DNA of 9,124 nucleotides from Bacteroidota bacterium (GTDB taxonomy: Bacteria; Bacteroidota; Bacteroidia; B-17B0; Aurantibacillaceae): contig CANFQR010000034.1 of NCBI GenBank assembly GCA_947449125.1, positions 1-9,124 of the forward strand, read 5' to 3'. A program made the position numbers and the translations under genes. Positions 1 through 7,991 of this stretch are shown one piece after another. Each line of letters begins with the position of its first letter. Positions within the stretch are counted from its first letter, which is position 1. The notes beneath the pieces are model-generated. The model worked only from the letters and a program-made list of their open reading frames with translations. It ran no database searches and was not told the origin of the DNA.

Positions 1-445
1 ACCCTTGAATATTAAAAACCGGTGTCTTTAATTCATGAGAAACATTACCCAAATATTCTTTTCTATAGCTATCTAAATTTTGAAAATGATTCAATTCTCG
101 TTCGCGTGACTCTATTAATTCATCAACTTTCTCTTCTAATTTAATAAGTCCATCTTCCTCCTCTAATTGATCTTGCTTTTGTGGAATTTCTTTATTTAAA
201 AATTTTTTTCTAATTTTTTCGATAAGTGAATTTACTTTTCGTGTAATAGTTACATAGTAAAAATAATACAAAATTAAAAAGCCCGTTGTAAAACAAATAA
301 AACATGAAAGTAGAATAATTGTAAAATCAAATTTCAAATTTTCTTTATAAAACAAAAGAGTAAAACCACTTAAACAAATTATGGCATTTAATATCCCTAG
401 TTTAAAAATGCTTACAGATATTTTTTGCTTATTAGTCACATTCAT
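1..445 (-). CDS. Sensor histidine kinase, N-terminal part (truncated by window edge)
   Basis: The frame opens at ATG 445-443 and runs off the left edge, giving 148 residues. It codes for the start of a membrane-bound two-component histidine kinase. Two hydrophobic segments (about residues 9-33 and 39-65) are separated by only a few residues, so there is almost no periplasmic sensor loop. A charged, probably coiled-coil linker follows (about 70-125). The H-box SHELKTP is at 136-142, and His137 is the expected phosphoacceptor. The text around it (GNVSHELKTPVFNIQG) resembles PhoR-like kinases of Bacteroidota, in which a response-regulator gene usually sits next door; none is visible here. The ATP-binding domain must lie beyond position 1. 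No other in-frame ATG lies between the terminator and 445, so this start is favoured. The gene lies 86 bp downstream of atpC but behind a strong terminator, so it probably has its own promoter. The signal and target are unknown. Confidence 0.93.
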   Translation of the reverse strand, partial: MNVTNKQKISVSIFKLGILNAIICLSGFTLLFYKENLKFDFTIILLSCFICFTTGFLILYYFYYVTITRKVNSLIEKIRKKFLNKEIPQKQDQLEEEDGLIKLEEKVDELIESRERELNHFQNLDSYRKEYLGNVSHELKTPVFNIQG

Positions 446-472
446 ATTTAAAAGTAGTAAAAATAGTCGCTT

Positions 473-506
473 AAAAAAAAAGCGAAGATTAATAAAATCT
501 TCGCTT
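473..506 (-). terminator. Rho-independent terminator after atpC
   Basis: Arms 480-490 and 496-506 form a perfect 11-bp stem (AAGCGAAGATT on the plus strand) with a 5-nt loop. Read on the minus strand, the stem is followed by a run of eight T's (480-473). This is a textbook intrinsic terminator 26 bp past the atpC stop codon. It should end the atpD-atpC transcript before the histidine kinase gene. Confidence 0.9.
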
Positions 507-531
507 AATTAATGATTATAAATTCTAAAAA

Positions 532-768
532 TTAACCGGCCAGTACAATTACTTTGTTTTTTAACACCTCCACTACACCACCGGTAATATCAAAATCAAG
601 TTTATTGTTGTTATCATCAATAATTTCAACTTTTCCGCTTTTTAAAGTGCCAATCAATGGTGCGTGATCATTTAAAATCCCAAAACTACCCTCTGTACCC
701 GGAAATACGGCAGATTTAATTGAACCCTCAAAAAGTTTTTTTTCCGGTGTAATAATCTCAAGTTTCAT
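532..768 (-). CDS. atpC: F1Fo ATP synthase epsilon subunit, short form
   Basis: This is the epsilon subunit of the F1 part of ATP synthase. It forms part of the central stalk with gamma and links rotation to the Fo ring at the cytoplasmic face of the inner membrane. The 78 residues form one N-terminal beta-sandwich domain. The family signature PGTEGSFGILNDHAPLIGTL is at 23-42, followed by strands ending in VEVLKNKVIVLAG. The two-helix C-terminal domain found in the E. coli protein (about 139 residues in all), which can inhibit ATP hydrolysis, is absent. The stop codon is clean and followed by a terminator, so this looks like the natural short form typical of Bacteroidota rather than a truncation. 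It starts at ATG 768-766, 44 bp after the atpD stop, and is surely co-transcribed with atpD. Confidence 0.97.
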   Translation of the reverse strand: MKLEIITPEKKLFEGSIKSAVFPGTEGSFGILNDHAPLIGTLKSGKVEIIDDNNNKLDFDITGGVVEVLKNKVIVLAG

Positions 769-812
769 TTTTGTTTGAATTTTTTATCTGATAATTTATG
801 AATCAGTTAATG

Positions 813-2333
<1,521 letters not shown>

Positions 2334-2347
2334 TTAAAATTTGAGCG

Positions 2348-2382
2348 CAAATATAGTGTTAAATTGATTATCAGTAAACAAA
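2348..2382 (-). promoter_or_regulatory. Bacteroidota-type sigma-A promoter for atpD-atpC
   Basis: On the minus strand, TATATTTG (2355-2348) matches the Bacteroidota -7 consensus TAnnTTTG exactly. A TTTG -33 element lies at 2382-2379, with a 23-bp spacer, at the long end of the usual range. Transcription would start near 2342, giving a leader of roughly 20 nt before the atpD ATG. The leader is A-rich with no Shine-Dalgarno sequence, as is common in this phylum. Confidence 0.72.
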
Positions 2383-2535
2383 AAAAAGGAATTTATTAAA
2401 TGATTTTTAACAACAAACTCGAACTTTTTTGAGCTCCTTTTAAATATTTTTACAAAAATCATATTTATAATAATAACCTTGAATAATTATGTAACATTTA
2501 GGTCAACTAAAATGCATTTTACAAATTAATTGAAT

Positions 2536-2543
2536 TAATTTAG
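2536..2543 (+). promoter_or_regulatory. Possible -7 promoter element immediately before ribF
   Basis: TAATTTAG differs from TAnnTTTG at one position and ends 4 nt before the ribF GTG codon. No clear TTTG -33 box is found at the usual distance; only a T-run at 2517-2520 lies upstream. If it is real, transcription would begin at or next to the start codon, so the mRNA would be leaderless or nearly so. Confidence 0.35.
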
Positions 2544-2547
2544 CATC

Positions 2548-3477
2548 GTGCTAACAATAAACAATACCAAACATTTTAGAATTGAAACACCTACAATTCT
2601 AACTATTGGAACGTTTGATGGCGTTCATTTAGGCCATCAAAAAATTTTAAATAGATTGTTTGAATTAAAAAAAATAACTGGATTAAATACAGTTGTTTTA
2701 ACATTTGAACCGCATCCAAGAAAAATTCTGTTTCCTGAACAAATGGATTTGAAACTAATTACTTTAAATGATGAAAAAATAGAATTACTTGCAAAATACA
2801 ATGTTGATTATACAGTAGTTTATCCTTTTGATGATGCCTTTTCTAAAATGGAAGTAAAAAATTACATCGACATGATTTTAGTTAAACAATTAAATGTAAA
2901 ACATATTGTAATAGGCTATGATCATAAATTTGGGAAAGATAGATTGGGAGACATTCATGTTTTAAAAAAACATGAATCAACTTATAATTTCACGGTTGAA
3001 GAAATTGCGAAAGAGGATATTGATACTATTGCTGTTAGTAGTTCAATTATCAGAAAATCATTAATTTCAGGTAATATCGAAAGTGCCAATAATTTATTAG
3101 GGCATGTATATTCTTTGAAAGCAAAAGTGATTACTGGAAAAAAATTAGGCAGAGAAATTGGTTTTCCTACAGCTAACTTAAAAATAGAAAACAATGATAA
3201 ATTAATTCCAAAAATTGGTGTTTATTTCGTTGAAATTATTTTAGATTCACTAAAATATTTTGGTATGTTAAATGTAGGCTATAATCCTACAACAGATAGC
3301 GGCCAAAATTTAAAATTAGAAGTAAATATATTTGACTTTAATCAGGATATTTATTCGAAATATATAACCGTTAATTTTATAAAACGATTAAGATACGAAA
3401 TAAAATTTAACACGCTTAATGACTTAATTTTACAATTAAACAGAGATAAAGAAACTTGTTTATCATTGTTAAGTTGA
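2548..3477 (+). CDS. ribF: Bifunctional riboflavin kinase / FAD synthetase (RibF)
   Basis: RibF phosphorylates riboflavin to FMN and then adenylylates FMN to FAD in the cytoplasm. The 309 residues match the usual length (about 305-315). The N-terminal nucleotidyltransferase domain (about 14-185) has TIGTFDGVHLGHQKIL (19-34, HxGH-type motif HLGH at 27-30), TFEPHP (52-57), GYDHKFGKDRLGD (123-135) and SSSIIR (164-169). The C-terminal riboflavin kinase domain (about 186-309) has GREIGFPTANL (201-211, with the Mg-nucleotide-binding PTAN), NVGYNPT (242-248) and the expected catalytic Glu258 in KLEVNIFDF. The start is GTG at 2548: there is an in-frame TAA at 2536-2538 and no ATG before the conserved core. 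The N-terminal length of 18 residues before the core motif fits the family. The gene is divergent from atpD. The secreted LRR gene follows after 58 bp on the same strand and may be co-transcribed. Confidence 0.97.
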   Translation: MLTINNTKHFRIETPTILTIGTFDGVHLGHQKILNRLFELKKITGLNTVVLTFEPHPRKILFPEQMDLKLITLNDEKIELLAKYNVDYTVVYPFDDAFSKMEVKNYIDMILVKQLNVKHIVIGYDHKFGKDRLGDIHVLKKHESTYNFTVEEIAKEDIDTIAVSSSIIRKSLISGNIESANNLLGHVYSLKAKVITGKKLGREIGFPTANLKIENNDKLIPKIGVYFVEIILDSLKYFGMLNVGYNPTTDSGQNLKLEVNIFDFNQDIYSKYITVNFIKRLRYEIKFNTLNDLILQLNRDKETCLSLLS

Positions 3478-3535
3478 AATAAAAAAATTATAAAACATCA
3501 ATTAAATACTAATTTTTTAATAAACGTTTAGTATA

Positions 3536-4171
3536 ATGACTTTAAAAATTGACAAATTTATTAGGTTACATAAAATTGCTGCTATTACCACGATTATTTT
3601 AGCCTTCAGTATAAATACATTTGCTCAAGATAAATTATTGGATTCATTGGCTTTAGCTCTATACGACGAGTATACAGACCTTGATAGTGCTATTAAAAAT
3701 CCAGACAATGTTGTAAAACTTGTTTTAAGAAAAAAAAAATTAAAGAGTTTCCCAAATGTTATATTACAGTTTAAAAATCTACAATATCTTGACATAAGTA
3801 AAAATTCAATTAAAGAACTACCTGATTCAATTATAAAACTAAACAACCTACAATACTTAATAGTAAGCAAAACCGGTTTGGAAAGTATACCAAACACAAT
3901 AGGGCAATTAAAAAATCTAAAATACATTAACCTTAATCAAAACGAAATAACTAGAATTCCTTTCTCTTTTGGCGATTTAGAAAATTTAGAAATTGTTGAT
4001 TTTTGGAGCAATAATTTGGATAATTTTCCTGAATCCTTAAAAAAATTAACCAAACTTAAATCAATGGATTTAAGAAATATACTTATTCCTCAAAATCAAC
4101 AAGACAATCTGCAATCAACCCTACCAAATACCACCCTATTTTTTAGCCCTGCTTGTAAATGCAATTGGTAG
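3536..4171 (+). CDS. Small secreted leucine-rich-repeat protein
   Basis: The 211-residue product begins with a signal peptide: basic residues to about 13, a hydrophobic core 14-26, and a likely cut after Ala30 in NTFAQ. A short linker leads into five 23-residue leucine-rich repeats of the SDS22/Ras-suppressor-like type at about 59-81, 82-104, 105-127, 128-150 and 151-173, with pattern LxxLxxxxNxLxxLPxxIxxLxN. A sixth, degenerate repeat follows from 174. The last residues, SPACKCNW, hold two cysteines that could cap the solenoid by a disulfide in the periplasm or outside the cell. LRR solenoids bind proteins; the partner cannot be told from sequence. There is no lipobox, membrane anchor or T9SS-type C-terminal domain. 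It lies 58 bp after ribF and 108 bp before the PD40/SPOR gene, so it is either in one unit with ribF or separately expressed. Gene call is sure, function is not. Confidence 0.88.
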   Translation: MTLKIDKFIRLHKIAAITTIILAFSINTFAQDKLLDSLALALYDEYTDLDSAIKNPDNVVKLVLRKKKLKSFPNVILQFKNLQYLDISKNSIKELPDSIIKLNNLQYLIVSKTGLESIPNTIGQLKNLKYINLNQNEITRIPFSFGDLENLEIVDFWSNNLDNFPESLKKLTKLKSMDLRNILIPQNQQDNLQSTLPNTTLFFSPACKCNW

Positions 4172-4185
4172 AAATTAATGTTCCT

Positions 4186-4225
4186 ACTTATTAAGATTCT
4201 TATTTTAATAAGTTTATTTATTTCT
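4186..4225 (+). terminator. Weak AT-rich terminator-like hairpin after the LRR gene
   Basis: ACTTATTAA (4186-4194) pairs perfectly with TTAATAAGT (4205-4213) around a 10-nt loop, and a T-rich stretch follows. It lies 15 nt past the LRR stop codon. The stem has only one G-C pair, so termination would be weak; the placement is its main support. Confidence 0.4.
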
Positions 4226-4250
4226 TAATTAAACTACTGCATTATTTACA

Positions 4251-4275
4251 AACTTGATTATTATTAAATCAAGTT
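4251..4275. repeat. Perfect 9-bp inverted repeat just before the start codon at 4280
   Basis: AACTTGATT (4251-4259) and AATCAAGTT (4267-4275) are perfect inverted copies around a 7-nt AT spacer. The right arm ends 4 nt before the ATG of the 824-residue protein. It could be a dyad operator for a dimeric regulator, or an RNA hairpin in the leader that limits ribosome access. In AT-rich DNA some chance dyads are expected, so function is unproven. Confidence 0.5.
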
Positions 4276-4279
4276 AAAC

Positions 4280-6754
4280 ATGTTAAAGGATTGTATTCTT
4301 AAATTTTCCATAGTAATCATCCTCTTCTCCTCAAATTTCGTTTTAGCGCAATCAAAAAAACAATTACAAAACGATGCCTATGATGCCATGTACGAGGGTG
4401 AATTTCAATTAGCATCCGGAAAATTTGAGAAACTTTGTAATCTTTATCCGGAAGATATTGAATATAAATTTGAATTAGGTATTTGTTACTTAAAATATAC
4501 AGCCAAGAAACAAAAAGTAATTGAAATTTTTACTGATTTAAGAAATAATCAGGAGATTATAGAAGCAGATTTTTACCTAGGAAAAGCTTATTTGCTGAAT
4601 TATAAATTCGACGAAGCCATTCAATACTTTAATAAATACATTGAAGAAACAATAGACGTTAGAAATAAAGAGGATAAAAAACGGATTAAAGAATGCGAAA
4701 CATTAATCAAAAATTGTGAAAACGGAAAAAAATTAATGAACATAAATAATAATGCCTTTATAAAAAATTTAAGTAATATAATTAACACTAACGAAGAACA
4801 GTATGTTCCTGTAATTACACCCGATGAATCTTTAATTTTTTACACATACGTTGGGAAATTAAGCACAGGGGGGAAATTGAATGCACACCTAAATCCAGAT
4901 CCTTTTTTTGGTAGTTATCGTGAAGATGCCTTTGCCTCACTAAAATTAAACGACACTTTATATTCTGAACCTATTTCTCTAAAAAACATCAACACAAAAG
5001 GTAACGATGCTGTTATAGGAATTTCAAGCGACGGACAAAAATTATTTACCTATTTTAGTGATGATAAAAATGCGGGTGACATAAAACAATCCATTTTAAA
5101 GGGAAGCGAATTTTCTAGTCCAATTTCCCTGAATAAAAATATCAACTCTGAATACTGGGAAGGCTCTTGCTCTATTTCATCTGACAACAAATATTTATTT
5201 TTTTCTAGCGAACGTCCTGGTGGATATGGAGGTAAGGATATTTGGTTTAGCGAATATATAGATGGGAATTGGGGGCCTGCAAAAAATTTAGGTCCAAAAA
5301 TTAATACCTCTTACGATGAAGACGCTCCGTTTATACATCCAGATGGGATTACTTTATTTTTCAGCTCTAAGGGGCACTCAAGCATAGGGGGATTTGATGT
5401 CATGTATTCAAAAAAAACAGATCTAGATTGGAATGCCCCAAAAAATATGGGATTTCCATTAAATTCACCTGAAGACGATTGTTATTTTGTTTTAAACGCA
5501 AAAGGTAATGTAGGCTATTTTAGCAGTAATCGCGGAGATTTGGAAAACTATGGCAGAAATGATATTTACATGCTTACTCCTGGTATGTCTAATGAAATTC
5601 CTGTTGTTGCTTTAATTAAGGGAAAAATAACACTCGATGAAAAATCAGTTGAAGCAAAAATAGATGTGATTAAATATGAGGAATACGAGATTGAAAATCA
5701 AAAAAACACTTTGTATTATAATTACAATTCATGTTATTCCAATTCACAAACTGGTAGTTTTATGACTACTTTGAATCCGGGATTTAAATACCGTGTAATA
5801 GTTTCGCTAAACAATTATCAACCATTTGAAAAAGAAATTGATTTAAGGAATTTAACTGAATTTAATGAAACGATATTGAATTTTGATTTTACAAGTCCAG
5901 AAAGACTTTCCGAAATTGCAAAAAAAAGAATGGCAGATTCCTTACTTGCTGCTTCAAAAAATAATCTAGTAAATGAAATTAATTCTCAAATTTCTTCATG
6001 TGGGTATATTTTTGATGCAGACAAAAAACCAATTGCAAACAAAAAACTTAATGTATACGATTATAAAACCAATGGATTTTTATTTTATATAATCACAACA
6101 AACAAAGGAAAATTTAATTTCAAAAATCTAGAAAATGAAAAAAATTATTTATTTGACTTAGAAGAAAACGACCCCAATTTTAATATAAGTACCAAAGTTC
6201 AAATATCTGATTGTAATTTAAGTAATTTTCAAACCCTTGAAAAAAATACTGCAGGTAAATTTGAATTTAAAATGAAGGATTCTTCATTATCAAGTCCTGC
6301 TATATCAGGAATACAAACTAATGGAGTAAGTGAAAATACTGAAACTATTAAACCTCAGCCCTGCAATAATTCAATCATTCTCGATTTATCCAATCTAAAA
6401 GGTAAATCGTTAAATGTTAAAGAAAATTACTCTAAACTTTTTGAAATTGCCGGCAATTATTGCAATAACGGATTAACGTTTGTTGTTCAAATAGGAGCTT
6501 ACAAAAAACCAAATAATTTTAAACATAAAAAATTTGATGCAATTGGTAAAGTCGAAGAAAAATTATATCCGGATAGCATAACCAGATTCACAATCAATAA
6601 TAACATTAACAACTTAAATGATTCTGAAAAAATCAGAAAAAAAGCCGTAGAAAAAGGATGTAAAGATGCGTGGATTGTAGCTTTATATGAAGGCAAAAGA
6701 TATACATTAGAAGAATTAATACTTCTTGATTTTTTCAGTAAACCAATCAATTAA
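4280..6754 (+). CDS. Secreted TPR / PD40 propeller / CRD protein with C-terminal SPOR-like domain (PorE-like layout)
   Basis: The 824-residue exported protein starts with a signal peptide (hydrophobic core 6-22, likely cut after Ala23 in VLAQ). TPR-like helices follow (about 29-145; NDAYDAMYEGEFQLASGKFE and a second pair near LGKAYLLNYKFDEAIQYFNK). Next are PD40/WD40-like propeller blades (about 172-435), with repeats such as DNKYLFFSSERPGGYGGKDI, GITLFFSSKGHSSIGGFDVM and GYFSSNRGDLENYGRNDIYM; about five can be counted. Two carboxypeptidase-regulatory-like beta domains come next (about 443-530 and 573-634, the latter starting CGYIFDADKKPI). The end (734-815) looks like a SPOR domain: FVVQIGAYKK, then GCKDAWIVALYEGKRYTLEE. 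The TPR-propeller-CRD order is that of PorE-type proteins linked to the type IX secretion apparatus, but those end in an OmpA-like domain, which is absent. SPOR domains bind peptidoglycan, so periplasmic wall anchoring is likely. A direct T9SS role is only a guess. The stop codon lies 1 bp from that of the converging gene. Confidence 0.88.
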   Translation: MLKDCILKFSIVIILFSSNFVLAQSKKQLQNDAYDAMYEGEFQLASGKFEKLCNLYPEDIEYKFELGICYLKYTAKKQKVIEIFTDLRNNQEIIEADFYLGKAYLLNYKFDEAIQYFNKYIEETIDVRNKEDKKRIKECETLIKNCENGKKLMNINNNAFIKNLSNIINTNEEQYVPVITPDESLIFYTYVGKLSTGGKLNAHLNPDPFFGSYREDAFASLKLNDTLYSEPISLKNINTKGNDAVIGISSDGQKLFTYFSDDKNAGDIKQSILKGSEFSSPISLNKNINSEYWEGSCSISSDNKYLFFSSERPGGYGGKDIWFSEYIDGNWGPAKNLGPKINTSYDEDAPFIHPDGITLFFSSKGHSSIGGFDVMYSKKTDLDWNAPKNMGFPLNSPEDDCYFVLNAKGNVGYFSSNRGDLENYGRNDIYMLTPGMSNEIPVVALIKGKITLDEKSVEAKIDVIKYEEYEIENQKNTLYYNYNSCYSNSQTGSFMTTLNPGFKYRVIVSLNNYQPFEKEIDLRNLTEFNETILNFDFTSPERLSEIAKKRMADSLLAASKNNLVNEINSQISSCGYIFDADKKPIANKKLNVYDYKTNGFLFYIITTNKGKFNFKNLENEKNYLFDLEENDPNFNISTKVQISDCNLSNFQTLEKNTAGKFEFKMKDSSLSSPAISGIQTNGVSENTETIKPQPCNNSIILDLSNLKGKSLNVKENYSKLFEIAGNYCNNGLTFVVQIGAYKKPNNFKHKKFDAIGKVEEKLYPDSITRFTINNNINNLNDSEKIRKKAVEKGCKDAWIVALYEGKRYTLEELILLDFFSKPIN

Positions 6755-6755
6755 T

Positions 6756-7268
6756 TTATTTTGTTGGTCTAAATATTTTTATTTTTCCTTTTTTAATATC
6801 ATTTAAATTAAAAGGACTTAACCCTACTTTTCTACCTGATCTTCCAGTATTTTGGTCTGCCATTACAAATTGTCCTTTAGACTTAACTGTATAAATTATA
6901 GCAGTATGATGAGAGAGTTTTTCAGTAAATTGATTATCGCCAATTTTGTAATTTAATTCCACATTTTCAAACTGAACAATATCACCAGGAAAAACACATT
7001 CATTCATATATTTTATTTCTTTTCCGAAATTATATTCTCCATCCCATTTTGCAGAAATAAAATTCAGTGCCTCATTAGCTAGGTCCCAGCACTCTCCTCT
7101 GCCAACTTTTTTACCAATATTATTTTTCACAAAAACAATTATCTGTTTATTTATTGAAGGAATACTATCACAATAAAGAGAAGAAACACTTTGATTGCGT
7201 TCATTAAAATTAAATAATGAACTAATTATAGTAAAAAAAATAAAGGCAAAACTTGTAAAAAATTTCAT
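6756..7268 (-). CDS. Small exported CHAP/NlpC-P60-like cysteine-hydrolase-type protein
   Basis: With the ATG at 7268-7266 the product has 170 residues. A TTG directly after the upstream stop (7274-7272) would add two residues, but ATG is preferred. The N-terminus (MKFFTSFAFIFFTIISSLF) is a hydrophobic signal peptide or anchor with no clear cleavage motif. The core resembles papain-like CHAP/NlpC-P60 amidases: GRGECWDLANEAL with a candidate nucleophile Cys60 (56-68), FPGDIVQF (93-100), and LSHHTAIIY with a candidate catalytic His120 or His121 (118-126). A polar third residue may lie in ADQN (137-140). Enzymes of this fold commonly cut peptidoglycan peptides or amide bonds; the real substrate here is unknown. 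The gene follows the M24 peptidase gene after 6 bp (measured to the ATG) and is surely co-transcribed. Assignment to CHAP specifically is by motif reading, so moderate confidence. Confidence 0.72.
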   Translation of the reverse strand: MKFFTSFAFIFFTIISSLFNFNERNQSVSSLYCDSIPSINKQIIVFVKNNIGKKVGRGECWDLANEALNFISAKWDGEYNFGKEIKYMNECVFPGDIVQFENVELNYKIGDNQFTEKLSHHTAIIYTVKSKGQFVMADQNTGRSGRKVGLSPFNLNDIKKGKIKIFRPTK

Positions 7269-7274
7269 TTGCAA

Positions 7275-7952
7275 TCAAAATAATAATTGTTCAAAAAAAC
7301 CTCCAATCTCTCTGTCAAAATTAACAAAATGAATTTCATATATCCAAAATCGTTCGTTGCCATTTTTATCCATCTCATTCATTTTCAAATTATTTTCAGG
7401 ATGAATATAATTTATTATTTCCTCACCTATAATTTCTTCGTGCGGAAAATTACCGATTAAATGTCCGCAATGATGATTTCCATAATCCCAACCGTATTTT
7501 AAGGCTAATTTTTTTGTGTAATTGTAAAAGTCTGCTCCTGTTATGTCAAATTTATTTTTTAAATAAAATTCTCTGCCCTCGTTCCATGCTTTTTCAACAT
7601 CTATTTTTAACTTAAGTTTAAAGGTATCGTTACCAAGTACAAATGTTTTACCAATATCAGCTTCCCAATTTTCAAAAACTGGTCCAAAATCAAAAAATAA
7701 AACATCGTCATTTTGTAAAACTAAATCAGGTGGGTTTTCTTTATAAGGGCATAACGTATTTTTACCTGACCTAACTATTCGTTTATGCCAGTATTTTTTT
7801 ATACCAAACAATTTAAAAGCTAAATCATATATTTCTGTATTTAATTGTTTTTCTGTTTTACCCGGAACAATTAATTCTATTTCTTGAATTGAGTTAAACA
7901 ATTCTAAAGCTTTATTTTGAGCATCAATTAAATTAGCAATGGGAGTAGTCAT
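7275..7952 (-). CDS. M24-family metallopeptidase, single-domain (Xaa-Pro aminopeptidase/MAP-like)
   Basis: The 225-residue product has the pita-bread fold motifs of M24 aminopeptidases. All five expected metal ligands can be placed: Asp88 (FFDFGP), Asp99 (EADIGKTF), His164 (GHLIGNFPHE), Glu206 (YEIHF) and Glu221 near the C-terminus (GGFFEQ). His171 in PHE and His56 in YWHKR fit the substrate-contacting histidines. It is likely an active, two-metal cytoplasmic peptidase removing N-terminal residues from short peptides. It lacks the N-terminal creatinase-like domain of prolidases and PepP and is shorter than typical methionine aminopeptidases; GHLIG replaces the usual GHGIG, so the precise specificity is open. 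There is no signal peptide. The start is ATG 7952-7950. The TGA stop lies 6 bp before the ATG of the CHAP-like gene, forming a two-gene operon. No clear TAnnTTTG promoter was seen in the 38 bp between it and the upstream terminator. Confidence 0.9.
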   Translation of the reverse strand: MTTPIANLIDAQNKALELFNSIQEIELIVPGKTEKQLNTEIYDLAFKLFGIKKYWHKRIVRSGKNTLCPYKENPPDLVLQNDDVLFFDFGPVFENWEADIGKTFVLGNDTFKLKLKIDVEKAWNEGREFYLKNKFDITGADFYNYTKKLALKYGWDYGNHHCGHLIGNFPHEEIIGEEIINYIHPENNLKMNEMDKNGNERFWIYEIHFVNFDREIGGFFEQLLF

Positions 7953-7991
7953 ACTTATATTTGTTTAATAGAATTGACTTTGTTTTTTTAT

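Noticed and set aside
2400..2460. Possible hairpin or riboswitch (FMN-type) upstream of ribF
   Set aside because: Only short imperfect pairings around GAGCTC were found. None of the conserved FMN-riboswitch elements is seen, and the 226-bp divergent region is nearly all A and T.
2982..3194. Open frame of 70 codons on the minus strand
   Set aside because: It lies wholly inside ribF, which has full family motifs; its translation shows no recognisable family. It is a shadow frame.
3625..3927. Open frame of 100 codons on the minus strand
   Set aside because: It is antisense to the LRR gene; the regular leucine-rich repeats of the plus strand explain its periodic look.
6499..6750. Open frame of 83 codons on the minus strand
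   Set aside because: It is antisense to the SPOR-like end of the 824-residue protein and ends right where the real minus-strand gene begins to terminate; no family features.
4280..6754. Reading the propeller protein as TolB or as an OmpA-family protein
   Set aside because: The PD40 blades resemble TolB's, but the TPR, CRD and SPOR-like regions do not belong to TolB, and no OmpA_C motif is present at the end.
7269..7274. TTG start two codons earlier for the CHAP-like gene
   Set aside because: The ATG at 7268 gives a better signal-peptide N-terminus (MKFF) and ATG is far more usual; TTG remains possible but is not preferred.
7956..7963. TATATTTG on the plus strand, an exact match to TAnnTTTG
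   Set aside because: It points away from the M24 gene, has no TTTG at a suitable distance upstream, and no plus-strand gene follows. Likely chance in AT-rich DNA.
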